A DNA stretch of 64,000 bases from Saccharibacillus alkalitolerans (GTDB taxonomy: Bacteria > Bacillota > Bacilli > Paenibacillales > Paenibacillaceae): NCBI RefSeq assembly GCF_011090185.1, contig NZ_JAAFGS010000002.1, forward strand, positions 434,001-498,000, given 5' to 3'. The stretch's first letter is position 1. Each line of letters starts with the position of its first letter. Below the pieces are notes generated by a model that saw nothing but the letters and a program-made list of their open reading frames with translations, was not told the DNA's origin and did no database searches. This document shows positions 33,398 through 41,892 of the stretch, one piece after another. The position numbers were made by a program, and so were the translations under genes.

Positions 33398-34156
33398 TTA
33401 CCCGCCGTACAGCGCGTTCAAGATGCCGCGCAGCTCAGACGCGGCAAGCTGCCCCGGCGCGGAAGCCTGCTTCGCCGCGCCGAACGTCAGCGCGGAGCCG
33501 AACGTGCCGCCGGCGACGCGGCTGATCGCGCCGGTCCGGTCCATCGACATGGTGATGACCGGACCGAGGCCTTCCGAGCTCGCGATGTAGGTCGCTTCAA
33601 GCAGCGCCAGCACGTCGCCGGGATCTCGCGGCATGACCGCGAGCTTCGGCACGTCGGCGCCCAGTTCGCGCGCCCGGCGCAGGCGCGCCGTCAGTTCCTC
33701 CTTCGGAGGGGTCTTGTCGAAGTCGTGGTTCGACACGATCGAGACGACGCCCAGACGGCAGGCTTCGGCCGTCAAATCGCGAACCGCCTCGTCTCCGGCA
33801 AACAGCTCGATGTCGACGGCATCGGCATGACCGGAAGCCGCGGCTTCCCGGTTCAGACGGATATAATCGTCCGTCGGCAGTTCCCGCTGTCCGCCTTCGC
33901 GGGCGCTGCGGAACGTAAAGATCAGCGGGATGTTCCCCAGCAGGCCTCGCAGCTCCGCCAGTACTTCCCGTACCGTACCGATCGAATCGACCGCTTCGAA
34001 GAAATCGACCCTCCATTCCGCGAAATCCAGGTCGATCGTTCGCAGCATCGCAGCCTCTTCGCGAAGATCTTCCCGTGTTCGCCCTGTCAGCGACACGCAA
34101 ATTTTCGGCGCGCCCTCTCCCAGGCGTACGCCTCTCACTTCCACTATCCCGTTCAT
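33398..34156 (-). CDS. aroD: 3-dehydroquinate dehydratase, type I
   Basis: A 252-residue (beta/alpha)8 enzyme. EWRVDFFE holds the substrate-binding Glu/Arg pair, SNHDFDKTP the catalytic His and VPKLAVMP the Schiff-base Lys; MSMDRTGAISR and FGSALTFG complete the active site. It removes water from 3-dehydroquinate in the shikimate pathway. No other aro gene is nearby. The ATG at 34156 follows GAAGGGAG. Confidence 0.92.
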   Translation of the reverse strand: MNGIVEVRGVRLGEGAPKICVSLTGRTREDLREEAAMLRTIDLDFAEWRVDFFEAVDSIGTVREVLAELRGLLGNIPLIFTFRSAREGGQRELPTDDYIRLNREAAASGHADAVDIELFAGDEAVRDLTAEACRLGVVSIVSNHDFDKTPPKEELTARLRRARELGADVPKLAVMPRDPGDVLALLEATYIASSEGLGPVITMSMDRTGAISRVAGGTFGSALTFGAAKQASAPGQLAASELRGILNALYGG

Positions 34157-34281
34157 TCCGTTCTTCTCCCTTCGCCGGCTGCCCGGTATCTCGTTCTTCT
34201 ACGGTAACGCATATCCGCGTTAATTACCAGAGACACGCGAACAGAATCGGCTGCCGCAGCAGGCGAAGCCCGGCTTCGTCG

Positions 34282-34370
34282 GTCTTCCGAACGATACCGG
34301 TCTTCCGAACGATACCGGTCTTCCGAACGGCACCGGGATTCCGAACGGCACCGAGATTCCGAAAGCACCG
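34282..34370. repeat. Tandem 18-base repeat, about five units
   Basis: Five units related to GTCTTCCGAACGATACCG start at 34282, 34300, 34318, 34336 and 34354. The first two are identical and the later ones drift. The length of 18 is a multiple of three and one frame reads VFRTIP-like repeats, but no start or ribosome site supports a gene. The rest of 34157-34480 holds nothing I recognise. Confidence 0.7.
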
Positions 34371-34485
34371 GGGTCCCGGTTCGAGCCGACAGAGACGCTC
34401 CGCGTAACGGAGACACCGTTCTTCGCCGCTTCCGCCGGGCAGTTCCGCGCATTCCGCGCATTCCGCGCTTCGCCTCCCATCCGTC

Positions 34486-34538
34486 TTTACAAAATTACGC
34501 CTTTTCGCTACAATCAAAGTGTAAAACATTCTTGACAC
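34486..34538 (+). promoter_or_regulatory. Promoter and candidate operator of the XRE/membrane pair
   Basis: TTTACA (34486-34491) and TACAAT (34509-34514) are 17 bases apart. GTGTAAAACATTCTTGACAC (34519-34538), an imperfect inverted repeat, lies at the predicted start of transcription and may be the autoregulatory site of the XRE protein. A second TTGACA at 34532 has no good -10. Confidence 0.5.
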
Positions 34539-34622
34539 CCATCTTAAATGTCGAAGGAGCCGGCAACCCCGGGATCAGTCTTTATGCTCCTGCGCCCACT
34601 CTCTGCAGAAAGCGGTCATGCC

Positions 34623-34823
34623 ATGCAAAACCGAATCAAAGAATACCGCGAACGTCTCGGTCTGTCCCAGGGCCGGCTCGCCGAACTGTGCGACGTCAGC
34701 CGCCAGACGATTAATGCTATCGAAAACGACAAATACGATCCGAGCCTTCAGCTTGCTTTCGATCTCGCGCGCATTTTGGGGCTCACCATGGAACAGTGCT
34801 TCATACCGGAAAGGAAGGGATGA
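34623..34823 (+). CDS. Small XRE-family regulator (YozG/YgzD type)
   Basis: A 66-residue protein that is almost entirely one helix-turn-helix: IKEYRERLGLSQGRLAELCDVSRQTINAIENDKYDPSL, followed by ARILGLTMEQCF. This compact class often pairs with a small membrane protein, as here (the next gene starts four bases downstream). The ATG at 34623 fits family length, but its ribosome site is weak; an in-frame ATG at 34584 or 34548 is possible. Confidence 0.85.
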   Translation: MQNRIKEYRERLGLSQGRLAELCDVSRQTINAIENDKYDPSLQLAFDLARILGLTMEQCFIPERKG

Positions 34824-34826
34824 ACC

Positions 34827-35216
34827 GTGAAGACCAAAAAAATTCTGGGCTGGATCTCCGGCTCCGCCACTCTGATCGTAATCGGCTACACGCTGTACAA
34901 AATGGCAAACGGGCAGCAAATCGGAAGCAGCGAGATTTACGCGATCGGCATTACTCTGTCGATGTTCTTCTCCGCGATCGCTTGGGGACACAAGGGCGAG
35001 GACGACGGCGTCCGGCAGGACGAAGAACTGGGGCGGCGCATTTCGGAACGAAGCGGAATGATCGGCTATTACGTTCTGCTGGTCCTGCTGTTCCTGTCGG
35101 TGATAGGAGAGCGATATTTATACGATGTCCAATCGCCTTGGCTGCTGATTCTGCTGGCGGTCGGCATCTTCCTGCATCCGATGATCGAATTTTTGCAGAC
35201 GCGGAAATATCGTTGA
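34827..35216 (+). CDS. Small membrane protein paired with XRE regulator
   Basis: A 129-residue protein with helices at ILGWISGSATLIVIGYTLY, IYAIGITLSMFFSAIAWG, IGYYVLLVLLFLSVIGERYLY and WLLILLAVGIFLHPMI, resembling DUF2178-like partners of small XRE regulators. The GTG start at 34827 is three bases after the regulator's stop, with GGAAGGG upstream, so the two are probably translationally coupled. The role is unknown. Confidence 0.75.
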   Translation: MKTKKILGWISGSATLIVIGYTLYKMANGQQIGSSEIYAIGITLSMFFSAIAWGHKGEDDGVRQDEELGRRISERSGMIGYYVLLVLLFLSVIGERYLYDVQSPWLLILLAVGIFLHPMIEFLQTRKYR

Positions 35217-35278
35217 ATGCGCCGCGGCCCGGTCGCTTCGTCGCCCGATTCTTTTCCGTTCTCTTTCTGGCCAACGGC

Positions 35279-35313
35279 AAAAAGCGCCTCTCCCCGAAGG
35301 GAGAGGCGCTTTT
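35279..35313. terminator. Bidirectional terminator between convergent genes
   Basis: A perfect 14-base-pair stem, AAAGCGCCTCTCCC, around a CGAA loop. It ends both the XRE/membrane operon and the L,D-transpeptidase gene. Confidence 0.85.
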
Positions 35314-35364
35314 CCGCGTTCGGCGCTGCGGACCGAGGATTTCGGCCGCCCGAAACGTTCATGC

Positions 35365-36255
35365 TTATTTCGGCGCGATCAGGGACACGACGTTTTCTTT
35401 GCCGTACCACTTGACCGTATAGCCGGACAGCTTCGATACGTCGCGCAGCGGAATGTACAGCTTGTTGCCGACGAAGCGGGAAGCGGTCATGTTCACGGAC
35501 TTGCCGTTGACTTTGGCCGTGCCGCTTTTCGCCTTATGGACGATCGTTTTGCTGCCGACTTTGGACGTTACGGTCATCGTTTTGGCGTTCCAGTTGACCG
35601 TGCCGCCGAGCATTTCGAAGCCTTCGCGCAGCGGCATGTACAGGCGGGAATCGATGTTCATGATTTCGTCGTCCATCGTCTTGAGCTTGCCGTTCACGAA
35701 CACGCTGCCGGTGAATTCGCCGCTGCCGTTCAGCGAGTAGCCGTTGTTGGCCGCGATCTGCTCAAAGCTCAGGCTCGACGACGTGATGACCGCATAAGTC
35801 CCTTTGTCGACCTGATCGAACAGCCAGCGAATGTCTTTGTTATGCATCCGAATGCAGCCGGCGCTGACATATTTGCCGATCGAATTCTCGTTGTTGTTGC
35901 CGTGGACCGCGTAAGTCGTGCCGTACGTGCTGCCGACTTCGAGGCCGAGCCAACGGTCTCCCAGCGGATTCGTCGGATCGCCGCCCGGAATGTTGTCTTT
36001 GTAATAAGGGCGGTTTTTGATTTTGTTGACGATCTTGAATTTGCCTTCGGGGGTCAAGTCTTTCGTTTTGCCGGTTGCGACCGGGAAAGTCGAATTCAGC
36101 TTCCCGTTATCGAAAAAGGCCAATTGGTTCGTCTTTTTGTTGATGATGAGCAGCTGATCGCCGCCTGCCGCCTGCGCGGCTCCCGCGAACGAAAAACTTC
36201 CGACGAACAAGGCCAGCAAAGTCAGCGCCGTCATCCATTTTCTCAAATTTTTCAT
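35365..36255 (-). CDS. L,D-transpeptidase (YkuD) with C-terminal stalk domain
   Basis: A 296-residue secreted protein. The signal peptide (LTLLALFVGSFSFAGAAQA) is followed by a YkuD catalytic domain, with YAVHGNN and SAGCIRMHNKDI carrying the catalytic His and Cys. It cross-links or remodels peptidoglycan through L,D bonds. The C-terminal 100 residues are a copper-amine-oxidase N-terminal-type domain (RLYMPLREGFEMLGGTVNW, KLYIPLRDVSKLSGYTVKW), also found on the amidase at 10789. The ATG at 36255 precedes the signal peptide and follows GGAAGGGG; a 33-residue upstream extension is not supported. Confidence 0.9.
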   Translation of the reverse strand: MKNLRKWMTALTLLALFVGSFSFAGAAQAAGGDQLLIINKKTNQLAFFDNGKLNSTFPVATGKTKDLTPEGKFKIVNKIKNRPYYKDNIPGGDPTNPLGDRWLGLEVGSTYGTTYAVHGNNNENSIGKYVSAGCIRMHNKDIRWLFDQVDKGTYAVITSSSLSFEQIAANNGYSLNGSGEFTGSVFVNGKLKTMDDEIMNIDSRLYMPLREGFEMLGGTVNWNAKTMTVTSKVGSKTIVHKAKSGTAKVNGKSVNMTASRFVGNKLYIPLRDVSKLSGYTVKWYGKENVVSLIAPK

Positions 36256-36551
36256 GTGAGGTATCCCCTTCCTGTTGCGTCGTGCATTCAGCACCGTGTA
36301 AATCGGACGCTTCTTTATCATTAGACGTCGGCGGGGCGAGATAAGTTGCACAAATCGACAATATTTGACTTATCCGCTGCCGCATCGAAAGCGCCGCCGT
36401 TTTATTTTACCCTAAACTAAACCGCTTGCTATTGTTTTGCGCAAAAGAGACAAAACTGTATCCTTTGCCGCTTTTCCCGCCCGTCTTTCGTCTATTTTAT
36501 ACAGCATGCATTGCGAAAAAGCCTCCGAATTGTATCCGAATCGTAAACCGT

Positions 36552-37139
36552 TCAACGGAACCTATCTTTAAGCCATTGGGCCATGGGCTTCAGCACTTCC
36601 CGCTTGATCCAGCGAAGCGGCGGAGCGACCATTTCCCGATAAAGCCAGCGGATCGGACGCTTTATTGCGTTTCTCCACAACCAGCGAAGCGGGCGAAGAA
36701 TCAGGAAGCGCCACAATGCGGCGATAGCCGTGCCGAGCCAGAACGCCGCGATGCGGCAGGCGTGCATGACCGGACGCAAAATATGAACGTAGAAGCTCCG
36801 CAGTCCGTAAATCCAAATGAACCGCAGCGGCATATACACGGCGTAACGGAAAAAGGGATAGACGATATACGCCGAAACGAAACGCAGCGCCGGCCGAACG
36901 AGCTTCTCCCACAGCCAACGGGCCGGAATTTGGAACGCGTACCGCCACAGCGGCCCCAGTGCATGGCGCCATACCCATTCCGCAGTCGGGACCATGATCC
37001 GCAGCAGCAGCCAGGAAACCGACGGTTCCAGCACTTTGCCCCACAGCCATCCGGCGGCAAGCTGAATCAAATAAATGGGGAAATAAAAAAGGAAGACGAT
37101 GCCCCTGAGCATACTTTTCGCCAGACTTCCGAGAGTCAC
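36552..37139 (-). CDS. Trp-rich amphipathic repeat protein
   Basis: A 195-residue very basic protein with an unusual Trp and Arg content. After a short hydrophobic start (GIVFLFYFPIYLIQLAAGWL) it is built from imperfect 11-13-residue units of the form P-L-R-W-L-W-R-x-A-I-x (PLRWLWRNAIK, PIRWLYREMVA, PLRWIKREVLK, and weaker ones upstream). A helix with one face of Trp/Leu and another of Arg/Lys would lie along the membrane surface. The start is GTG at 37139 with AAAGGAG upstream. No family recognised; no partner gene is evident. Confidence 0.7.
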   Translation of the reverse strand: MTLGSLAKSMLRGIVFLFYFPIYLIQLAAGWLWGKVLEPSVSWLLLRIMVPTAEWVWRHALGPLWRYAFQIPARWLWEKLVRPALRFVSAYIVYPFFRYAVYMPLRFIWIYGLRSFYVHILRPVMHACRIAAFWLGTAIAALWRFLILRPLRWLWRNAIKRPIRWLYREMVAPPLRWIKREVLKPMAQWLKDRFR

Positions 37140-37250
37140 GATACCCGCGCTCCTTTCCGATACTTCTTACGGTATACGTGTCTATTATACCCGAAGTCGC
37201 GTTTTCGCCGTTTTTCCCCGGCCTGTTCCTTCGATCCGCGCCGAACCGCG

Positions 37251-37286
37251 AAAAAGCCCGCAGCATCGCAAAGGCGGCCGCGGGCT
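37251..37286 (-). terminator. Terminator of the siderophore-binding protein gene
   Basis: AGCCCGC pairs with GCGGGCT across a GC-rich loop, followed by TTTTT on the minus strand. Confidence 0.65.
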
Positions 37287-37360
37287 CGATCAAGGCAGAG
37301 GTTTCGGGGCAGGCCATTTCATGCGTCCCGCCGCCGTTTCCCTGTTGATTCAAAATATTT

Positions 37361-38425
37361 TCACTTGCTTTCCTCGGCGTTCTTTGTCAGCATGTCGACA
37401 ATCTCCGTAACCTGTCCCTTGATCGAGATCGGATCGTAGCGGTAGAACTTGTCGAAGTCGTTGACGAAGACGCGGTTAGCCTTCACCGCCGGCAGGTTTT
37501 TCCATACGGCGGAATTTTGCAGCTCTTTCAGCTTGTCGCCTTTTTTCTCCGGATCGTACGAGGTCACGAACATGTAGTCCGCCGCATAGTCGGGCAGCAC
37601 CTCCATCGACAGCTGCAGGAAGCCGTCTTTGTCGGCGACATCGGTCTTGATCTTCTCCGGCATCTTCAGCTGCAGCGCGTTGTAGATCGCCTGGCCGGCA
37701 CGACCGGAATTTTCGCCGAACGTCCAGAGCTCGCCTTTGTCCGTGATTTCGTAAAGACCGAACGTCGCGTTCTCGTCGACGACGCCCGCAAGCTTGGCGC
37801 GTCCTTCCTCGGCGATCTTTTCGAAGTCGGCCAGGAACGCGTCCGCTTCCGCCGCACGTCCGGTCAGATCGCCGAACAGCTTGACGTTGTCTTCGACCGT
37901 GCTTGCCGTGCCGTAAGGAATGTATACCGTCGGCGCGATCTTCGACAGCGCGTCGTACTGGTCGTCGTACATGACGACGATCAGATCGGGCTTAAGCGTG
38001 ATCGCCTTTTCCAGGTTGGTCGGGTAGCCGACGTCTTCGGTATCGTTCAGCAGGCCTTCGAAGAACGGATTGTCCTTGACGCTCGGTTCCGCGCCGACCA
38101 CATTCGCTCCGACGGTCAGCAGCTCGCCCGCATAGTAGTCGGTTACGATCCGCTGCGGATGGGCCGGGATTTTGATGTCGCCCTTAACGCTCGCATAGGT
38201 GCGCATCTCGCCGTCGGACGCTTCTTCCTTCGCTGCCGGCTCGGCTTCGGTCTTGGCCTTATCGGCCCCCTCATTGGCAGACGCGCTTTCCTTTTCCGTG
38301 ACAGCCGCCGCATTTTCGCTTCCTTCCGCCTTCTGAGCGTCGTTCGAAGCCCCGCAGGCCGAGAGCACCATGACGAGCAGCAGCAGGAAAGCCGCGGCCG
38401 CCAGGCGGTATTTTCGTTTGTACAT
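37361..38425 (-). CDS. Iron-siderophore ABC transporter substrate-binding lipoprotein
   Basis: A 354-residue FepB/FhuD-type binding protein. The signal peptide LAAAAFLLLLVMVLSAC ends in a lipobox; an acidic Ala/Glu linker of about 50 residues follows. The periplasmic-binding-protein-2 fold begins at KIPAHPQRIVTDYYAGELLTVGANVVGAEPS, with ITLKPDLIVVMYDDQYDALSKIAPTVYIP. It should bind a ferric siderophore at the cell surface. No permease or ATPase gene is next to it. The ATG at 38425 follows AGGGGGAT. A Fur box lies upstream. Confidence 0.88.
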   Translation of the reverse strand: MYKRKYRLAAAAFLLLLVMVLSACGASNDAQKAEGSENAAAVTEKESASANEGADKAKTEAEPAAKEEASDGEMRTYASVKGDIKIPAHPQRIVTDYYAGELLTVGANVVGAEPSVKDNPFFEGLLNDTEDVGYPTNLEKAITLKPDLIVVMYDDQYDALSKIAPTVYIPYGTASTVEDNVKLFGDLTGRAAEADAFLADFEKIAEEGRAKLAGVVDENATFGLYEITDKGELWTFGENSGRAGQAIYNALQLKMPEKIKTDVADKDGFLQLSMEVLPDYAADYMFVTSYDPEKKGDKLKELQNSAVWKNLPAVKANRVFVNDFDKFYRYDPISIKGQVTEIVDMLTKNAEESK

Positions 38426-38451
38426 ATGTGTAATCCCCCTATATGTATTTT

Positions 38452-38470
38452 GATAATGGTTATCATTATC
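38452..38470. promoter_or_regulatory. Fur box
   Basis: GATAATGGTTATCATTATC differs from the 19-base Fur consensus GATAATGATTATCATTATC at one position. It lies 27 bases upstream of the siderophore-binding protein start, so iron repression by Fur is highly likely. Confidence 0.85.
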
Positions 38471-38570
38471 ATATCCATGGAGATCATAACAAATGCCTTT
38501 CCCCTTCGTCCATGGACAATGATTACTATATTTCATGGATTATTGTCACATTGTCTCGGATAAGCACCTA

Positions 38571-38605
38571 AAAAAACCGTACGGCCGATAAGGCCGTACG
38601 GTTTT
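38571..38605 (-). terminator. Terminator of uppP
   Basis: A 14-base-pair perfect stem, AAAACCGTACGGCC with loop GATAA, followed by six T on the minus strand. Confidence 0.85.
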
Positions 38606-38628
38606 GAAAGAGCGGGCCGAGCGGACGA

Positions 38629-39474
38629 TCAGAACCATACGAAGTACAGAACGACCGCCAGCACAATCCGATAAATCGCGAACGGAATCAGTTTGATGCG
38701 ATTAATCAGCTTCAGGAAGAAGCGGATCGAAATCATCGCGAATACGAAAGCGCTGATAAAGCCGACGATAAAGTAAGGCAGCGCGTCCAGCGTGAAGGAT
38801 GCCCAGCTGTGCCGCAGCGATACCAAGCTCGCTCCCAGCATGATCGGAACGGCCATAATGAACGTAAAGTCGGCCGCGGCGCGGTGGCTCATGCCCACCA
38901 AGACGCCGCCCGAGATGGTCGCGCCGGAGCGCGAGAAACCCGGCCACAGCGAGATGCACTGGAACAATCCCATATAAAGAGCTTTTCCGTATGTAATCTC
39001 ATCCACGCTTTCGATCGTTCTGCGTTTGGAATTGCGCATGACGATATCGGCCGCGATCATCAGAATCGCTCCGATCACGAGCGCGCCCAGCACAGTCTCC
39101 AGCGAGAACAAATGCTCATCGATATAATCGTTGAACAGCAGCCCGAGAACCGCGGCAGGAAGCAGGCCGATCAGCACATGCAGCAGATTCAGCTTCGGCG
39201 TACCCGCCGGCGCGCCGGAATGGCGTCCGCGCAGACCGAGCAGCTGATAGAACTTTTCCCGGAACAAGATGACGACCGCCAGGATCGAACCCAACTGAAT
39301 CACGACTTTGAACGTATTCGCCACCTCTTTGGAGCCGAAAAATTCTCTCGATTTCAGCCACAGATCGTCGACGATGATCATATGCCCCGTCGACGATACC
39401 GGAGCGAACTCCGTCATCCCTTCGACAAACCCCAAAATCAGCGACTTGAATAAGGAAAATAAATCCCAGTCCAC
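38629..39474 (-). CDS. uppP: Undecaprenyl-diphosphatase UppP (BacA)
   Basis: A 281-residue polytopic membrane enzyme with the family signatures GFVEGMTEFAPVSSTGHMI, with the catalytic Glu and Ser-rich loop, and FSRSGATISGGVLVGMSHRAAADFTF, with the essential Arg. It dephosphorylates undecaprenyl pyrophosphate to recycle the lipid carrier for peptidoglycan and confers bacitracin tolerance. Start is GTG at 39474 with GGAGAGG upstream. It appears monocistronic. Confidence 0.93.
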   Translation of the reverse strand: MDWDLFSLFKSLILGFVEGMTEFAPVSSTGHMIIVDDLWLKSREFFGSKEVANTFKVVIQLGSILAVVILFREKFYQLLGLRGRHSGAPAGTPKLNLLHVLIGLLPAAVLGLLFNDYIDEHLFSLETVLGALVIGAILMIAADIVMRNSKRRTIESVDEITYGKALYMGLFQCISLWPGFSRSGATISGGVLVGMSHRAAADFTFIMAVPIMLGASLVSLRHSWASFTLDALPYFIVGFISAFVFAMISIRFFLKLINRIKLIPFAIYRIVLAVVLYFVWF

Positions 39475-39632
39475 TCTCTCACGCCTCTCCGCGTTCTTTT
39501 TTCTAAGGCATTTCCTATCTTAGCACGGCGATACAGGGCAGGTCAGCATGCGAAATCGACAGCCGAACGGCGGTTTTCCGCCGGAACCGAAGAGCGCCTC
39601 CCTGGGGAAGGAAACGCTTCGGTGCGGCCGGG

Positions 39633-40355
39633 TTATCTGGCATACCGGAGCAGCGCTTCCGCGGCGCGCACGCGCAGCTGCGGATCGCCGCCGCGAAGCG
39701 CTTCCCGCAGTACGGCGACCGCTTCGCGCAGCGTTTCTTCGTCTATGACCGATGCCGCGAATCCGGCGGCGGGCGAAGGAACGGCCTGCTGCTCAAGCTG
39801 CCCCGCCTTATAAGCATTCGCCTCCGAGGTCGCCGCCGATTGAATTCCGGGCAGCCTCCCGCCGGGAGCCTGAGCGGCGAACGCTTCGAGGCCCGCCAGT
39901 TCCGCCGGAAGCGGAAAACGCGACGCCGCAGCCGCCGTTCCTTCGGCTTCCGGCGCCGCCGCGAATTCCCGCAGCAGCGGATTCAGCGAGGCCGCCGGAA
40001 GCACGCCGAGCCAGGTGACGCCCCGGCGGTGGCAGGTCGCCTCATCCGGATTGTCGTAATCTTCGCGATAATAGTAATCGCCCAGATCGCCCAACCAGAC
40101 GCTGCCTCCGCAGGGAACCAAGACGTAATCGCCGTCTTTCATGCCGCGGACGAACAGGACGACTTCCTCCGCGCGGCGCTCAAGCTCGCTCCCTTCATAT
40201 CCATACACCCGATTAAGCCGCTTAGAAACCTCTGTCCCGTCGGCCTCTTCCAAGTTTCCGATCCCCGGGTAACCGATGCTGACGAAGCAGTCACGCAGAA
40301 AGTCTTCCATGCGGTTCTTCCCCTGCACGACAGGCGAAATTCGGAACAGATTCAT
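39633..40355 (-). CDS. Hypothetical protein with a PUA/Mrr-N-like domain
   Basis: A 240-residue protein. Residues about 65-115 read GDYVLVPCGGSVWLGDLGDYYY followed by HRRGVTWLGVLP. This resembles the small nucleic-acid-sensing domain (the H-R-x-V-x-W-L pattern) at the N-terminus of some Mrr-like restriction proteins. No nuclease domain follows; instead there is an Ala-rich C-terminus with a short helical repeat (LREAVAVLREALRGGDPQLRVRAAEALLRYA). GGAGGTGG precedes the ATG. It is the third gene after the two deoxynucleoside kinase genes, only 25 bases downstream, so it is probably co-transcribed with them. Confidence 0.6.
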   Translation of the reverse strand: MNLFRISPVVQGKNRMEDFLRDCFVSIGYPGIGNLEEADGTEVSKRLNRVYGYEGSELERRAEEVVLFVRGMKDGDYVLVPCGGSVWLGDLGDYYYREDYDNPDEATCHRRGVTWLGVLPAASLNPLLREFAAAPEAEGTAAAASRFPLPAELAGLEAFAAQAPGGRLPGIQSAATSEANAYKAGQLEQQAVPSPAAGFAASVIDEETLREAVAVLREALRGGDPQLRVRAAEALLRYAR

Positions 40356-40380
40356 GCGCCGCCACCTCCGTATTCGGTCA

Positions 40381-41055
40381 TTAGACGTTCAAGCCGGCTT
40401 TCTCCCTGCGGGCTTCCGCAACTTTTTCGCTCACTTTGACGATGATCTCGTCCAGCGAAGCCGGATCGTTCACGTCGTATTCGTCGATGTTCAGGCGCAG
40501 TACCGGGCAGGCGTCGAATTTCCCGATCCAATCGGCATAGCGGACGTGCATCTTTTCCCAATAGGTCACTTCCGTCTGGATCTCCATTTCGCGCCCCCGC
40601 TCGTTGATGCGTCCCAGGATGGACGGCAGGCTGCCTTCCAGATAGATCAGGACGTCGGGATGCGGGAAATACGGAGTCATGACCATCGCTTCGAACAAGC
40701 TGGAATAGGTCTCGAAGTCGACCGCGGACATCGTGCCCTGATCGGCGTGCATTTTCGCGAAAATGCCCGTGTCTTCGTAAATGGAGCGATCCTGCACGAA
40801 TCCGCCCCCGGCCTCGAAGATCGCTTTCTGCTCCTTGAAGCGCTCGGCGAGGAAATAAATCTGCAGATGGAAGCTCCAGCGTTCGAAGTCGTGGTAGAAC
40901 TTTTCGAGATAGGGATTGTGGTCGACCTTTTCGAGCGAAGTTTTGAAACCGAGACGTTCGGCCAGGGCCGCGGTCAGCGTCGATTTGCCGACGCCTACCG
41001 TGCCGGCTACCGTAATGAGGGCATCGGCGGGAATATGGGATTGTGTCATGGTCAT
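40381..41055 (-). CDS. Deoxynucleoside kinase (dCK/dAK type)
   Basis: A 224-residue kinase of the dNK family. P-loop VAGTVGVGKST, then EKVDHNPYLEKFYHDFERWSFHLQIYFLAERF, DRSIYEDTGIFAKM (the DRS motif) and the LID-type RGREMEIQ. It phosphorylates deoxynucleosides for salvage; by pairing with the next upstream gene it corresponds to the Dck half of the Bacillus Dgk/Dck pair, although specificity is inferred. The ATG at 41055 follows AGAAGGAG. Confidence 0.88.
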   Translation of the reverse strand: MTMTQSHIPADALITVAGTVGVGKSTLTAALAERLGFKTSLEKVDHNPYLEKFYHDFERWSFHLQIYFLAERFKEQKAIFEAGGGFVQDRSIYEDTGIFAKMHADQGTMSAVDFETYSSLFEAMVMTPYFPHPDVLIYLEGSLPSILGRINERGREMEIQTEVTYWEKMHVRYADWIGKFDACPVLRLNIDEYDVNDPASLDEIIVKVSEKVAEARREKAGLNV

Positions 41056-41125
41056 GTCAGACTCCTTCTGTAATTGAAAATATCGTCGCGGGACTCGATT
41101 CGGCTGCGCGAAGCGGCTTCCTCGT

Positions 41126-41764
41126 TCAGCGGACGGGACCGCCGTAAATATGCGCTTTGACCTGTTCGGCGATCGCGTCAAAATGTTCCGGCTCGGCCAC
41201 GAAGTCCACGGCGTCGCCGTCGACGGTAATGATGGTCGTCTCCGGCTCGGTTACGGCCAGCGAAGCCATCGCCGATTCGTAATCTTCGATCAGCTGCCGC
41301 AAATAGGCTCGGTCCATGTCCTGCTCGAACGAGCGTCCGCGCTTGGCGATGCGGGCGAGCAGCGTTTCCAGGCTGGCTTTGATATATACGATGACGCCGG
41401 GCTTCGGCAGATCGTCGGTCAGCACATGATAAATCTGCCGATACTTCTCGCGCTCGCGTCCTTTAAGGGTGCGTTCGGAGAAGATCAAATTTTTGTAAAT
41501 ATGATAATCCGACACGACGGGCGTGCCCTGGCGGATCAGCTTCGACTCGGTGTCGCCGAGCTGCTTGTACCGGTTGCACAGGAAAAACATTTCGAGCTGA
41601 AAGCTCCACTCGTCAAGATTCTGATAGAACCGCTCCATAAATGGATTTTCCTCGACGATTTCTTTGAGCACAGGCATATTCAATTCCGCGGCCAGCATCG
41701 TCGCGAGCGTCGTCTTGCCCGCTCCGATCGGTCCTTCCACGGCGATAAAGGGAACTTGGTTCAT
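41126..41764 (-). CDS. Deoxynucleoside kinase (dGK type)
   Basis: A 212-residue paralog of the downstream kinase. P-loop VEGPIGAGKTT, ENPFMERFYQNLDEWSFQLEMFFLCNRY, SDYHIYKNLIF in place of the DRS motif, and a KRGRSFEQDMDRAYL LID. The layout is that of Bacillus deoxyguanosine kinase. The ATG at 41764 follows AGCAGGAGG. It is the first gene of a three-gene operon. Confidence 0.88.
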   Translation of the reverse strand: MNQVPFIAVEGPIGAGKTTLATMLAAELNMPVLKEIVEENPFMERFYQNLDEWSFQLEMFFLCNRYKQLGDTESKLIRQGTPVVSDYHIYKNLIFSERTLKGREREKYRQIYHVLTDDLPKPGVIVYIKASLETLLARIAKRGRSFEQDMDRAYLRQLIEDYESAMASLAVTEPETTIITVDGDAVDFVAEPEHFDAIAEQVKAHIYGGPVR

Positions 41765-41892
41765 TGGGAATCCTCCTGCTTCTGCCGCCCTAAGCGGCGC
41801 CGGTCCGAAAATAGACTCACACATTGTATCACAGCCGGCCGCAAAACCGGATAGGCAAATTCAAAAATCATGCGGCATAAAAAAGCGTAAAA

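Noticed and set aside
33200-34210. Long plus-strand reading frame opposite aroD
   Set aside because: Arg/Ala/Pro-rich translation typical of the antisense of a GC-rich gene, while the minus strand encodes a complete 3-dehydroquinate dehydratase with all catalytic residues.
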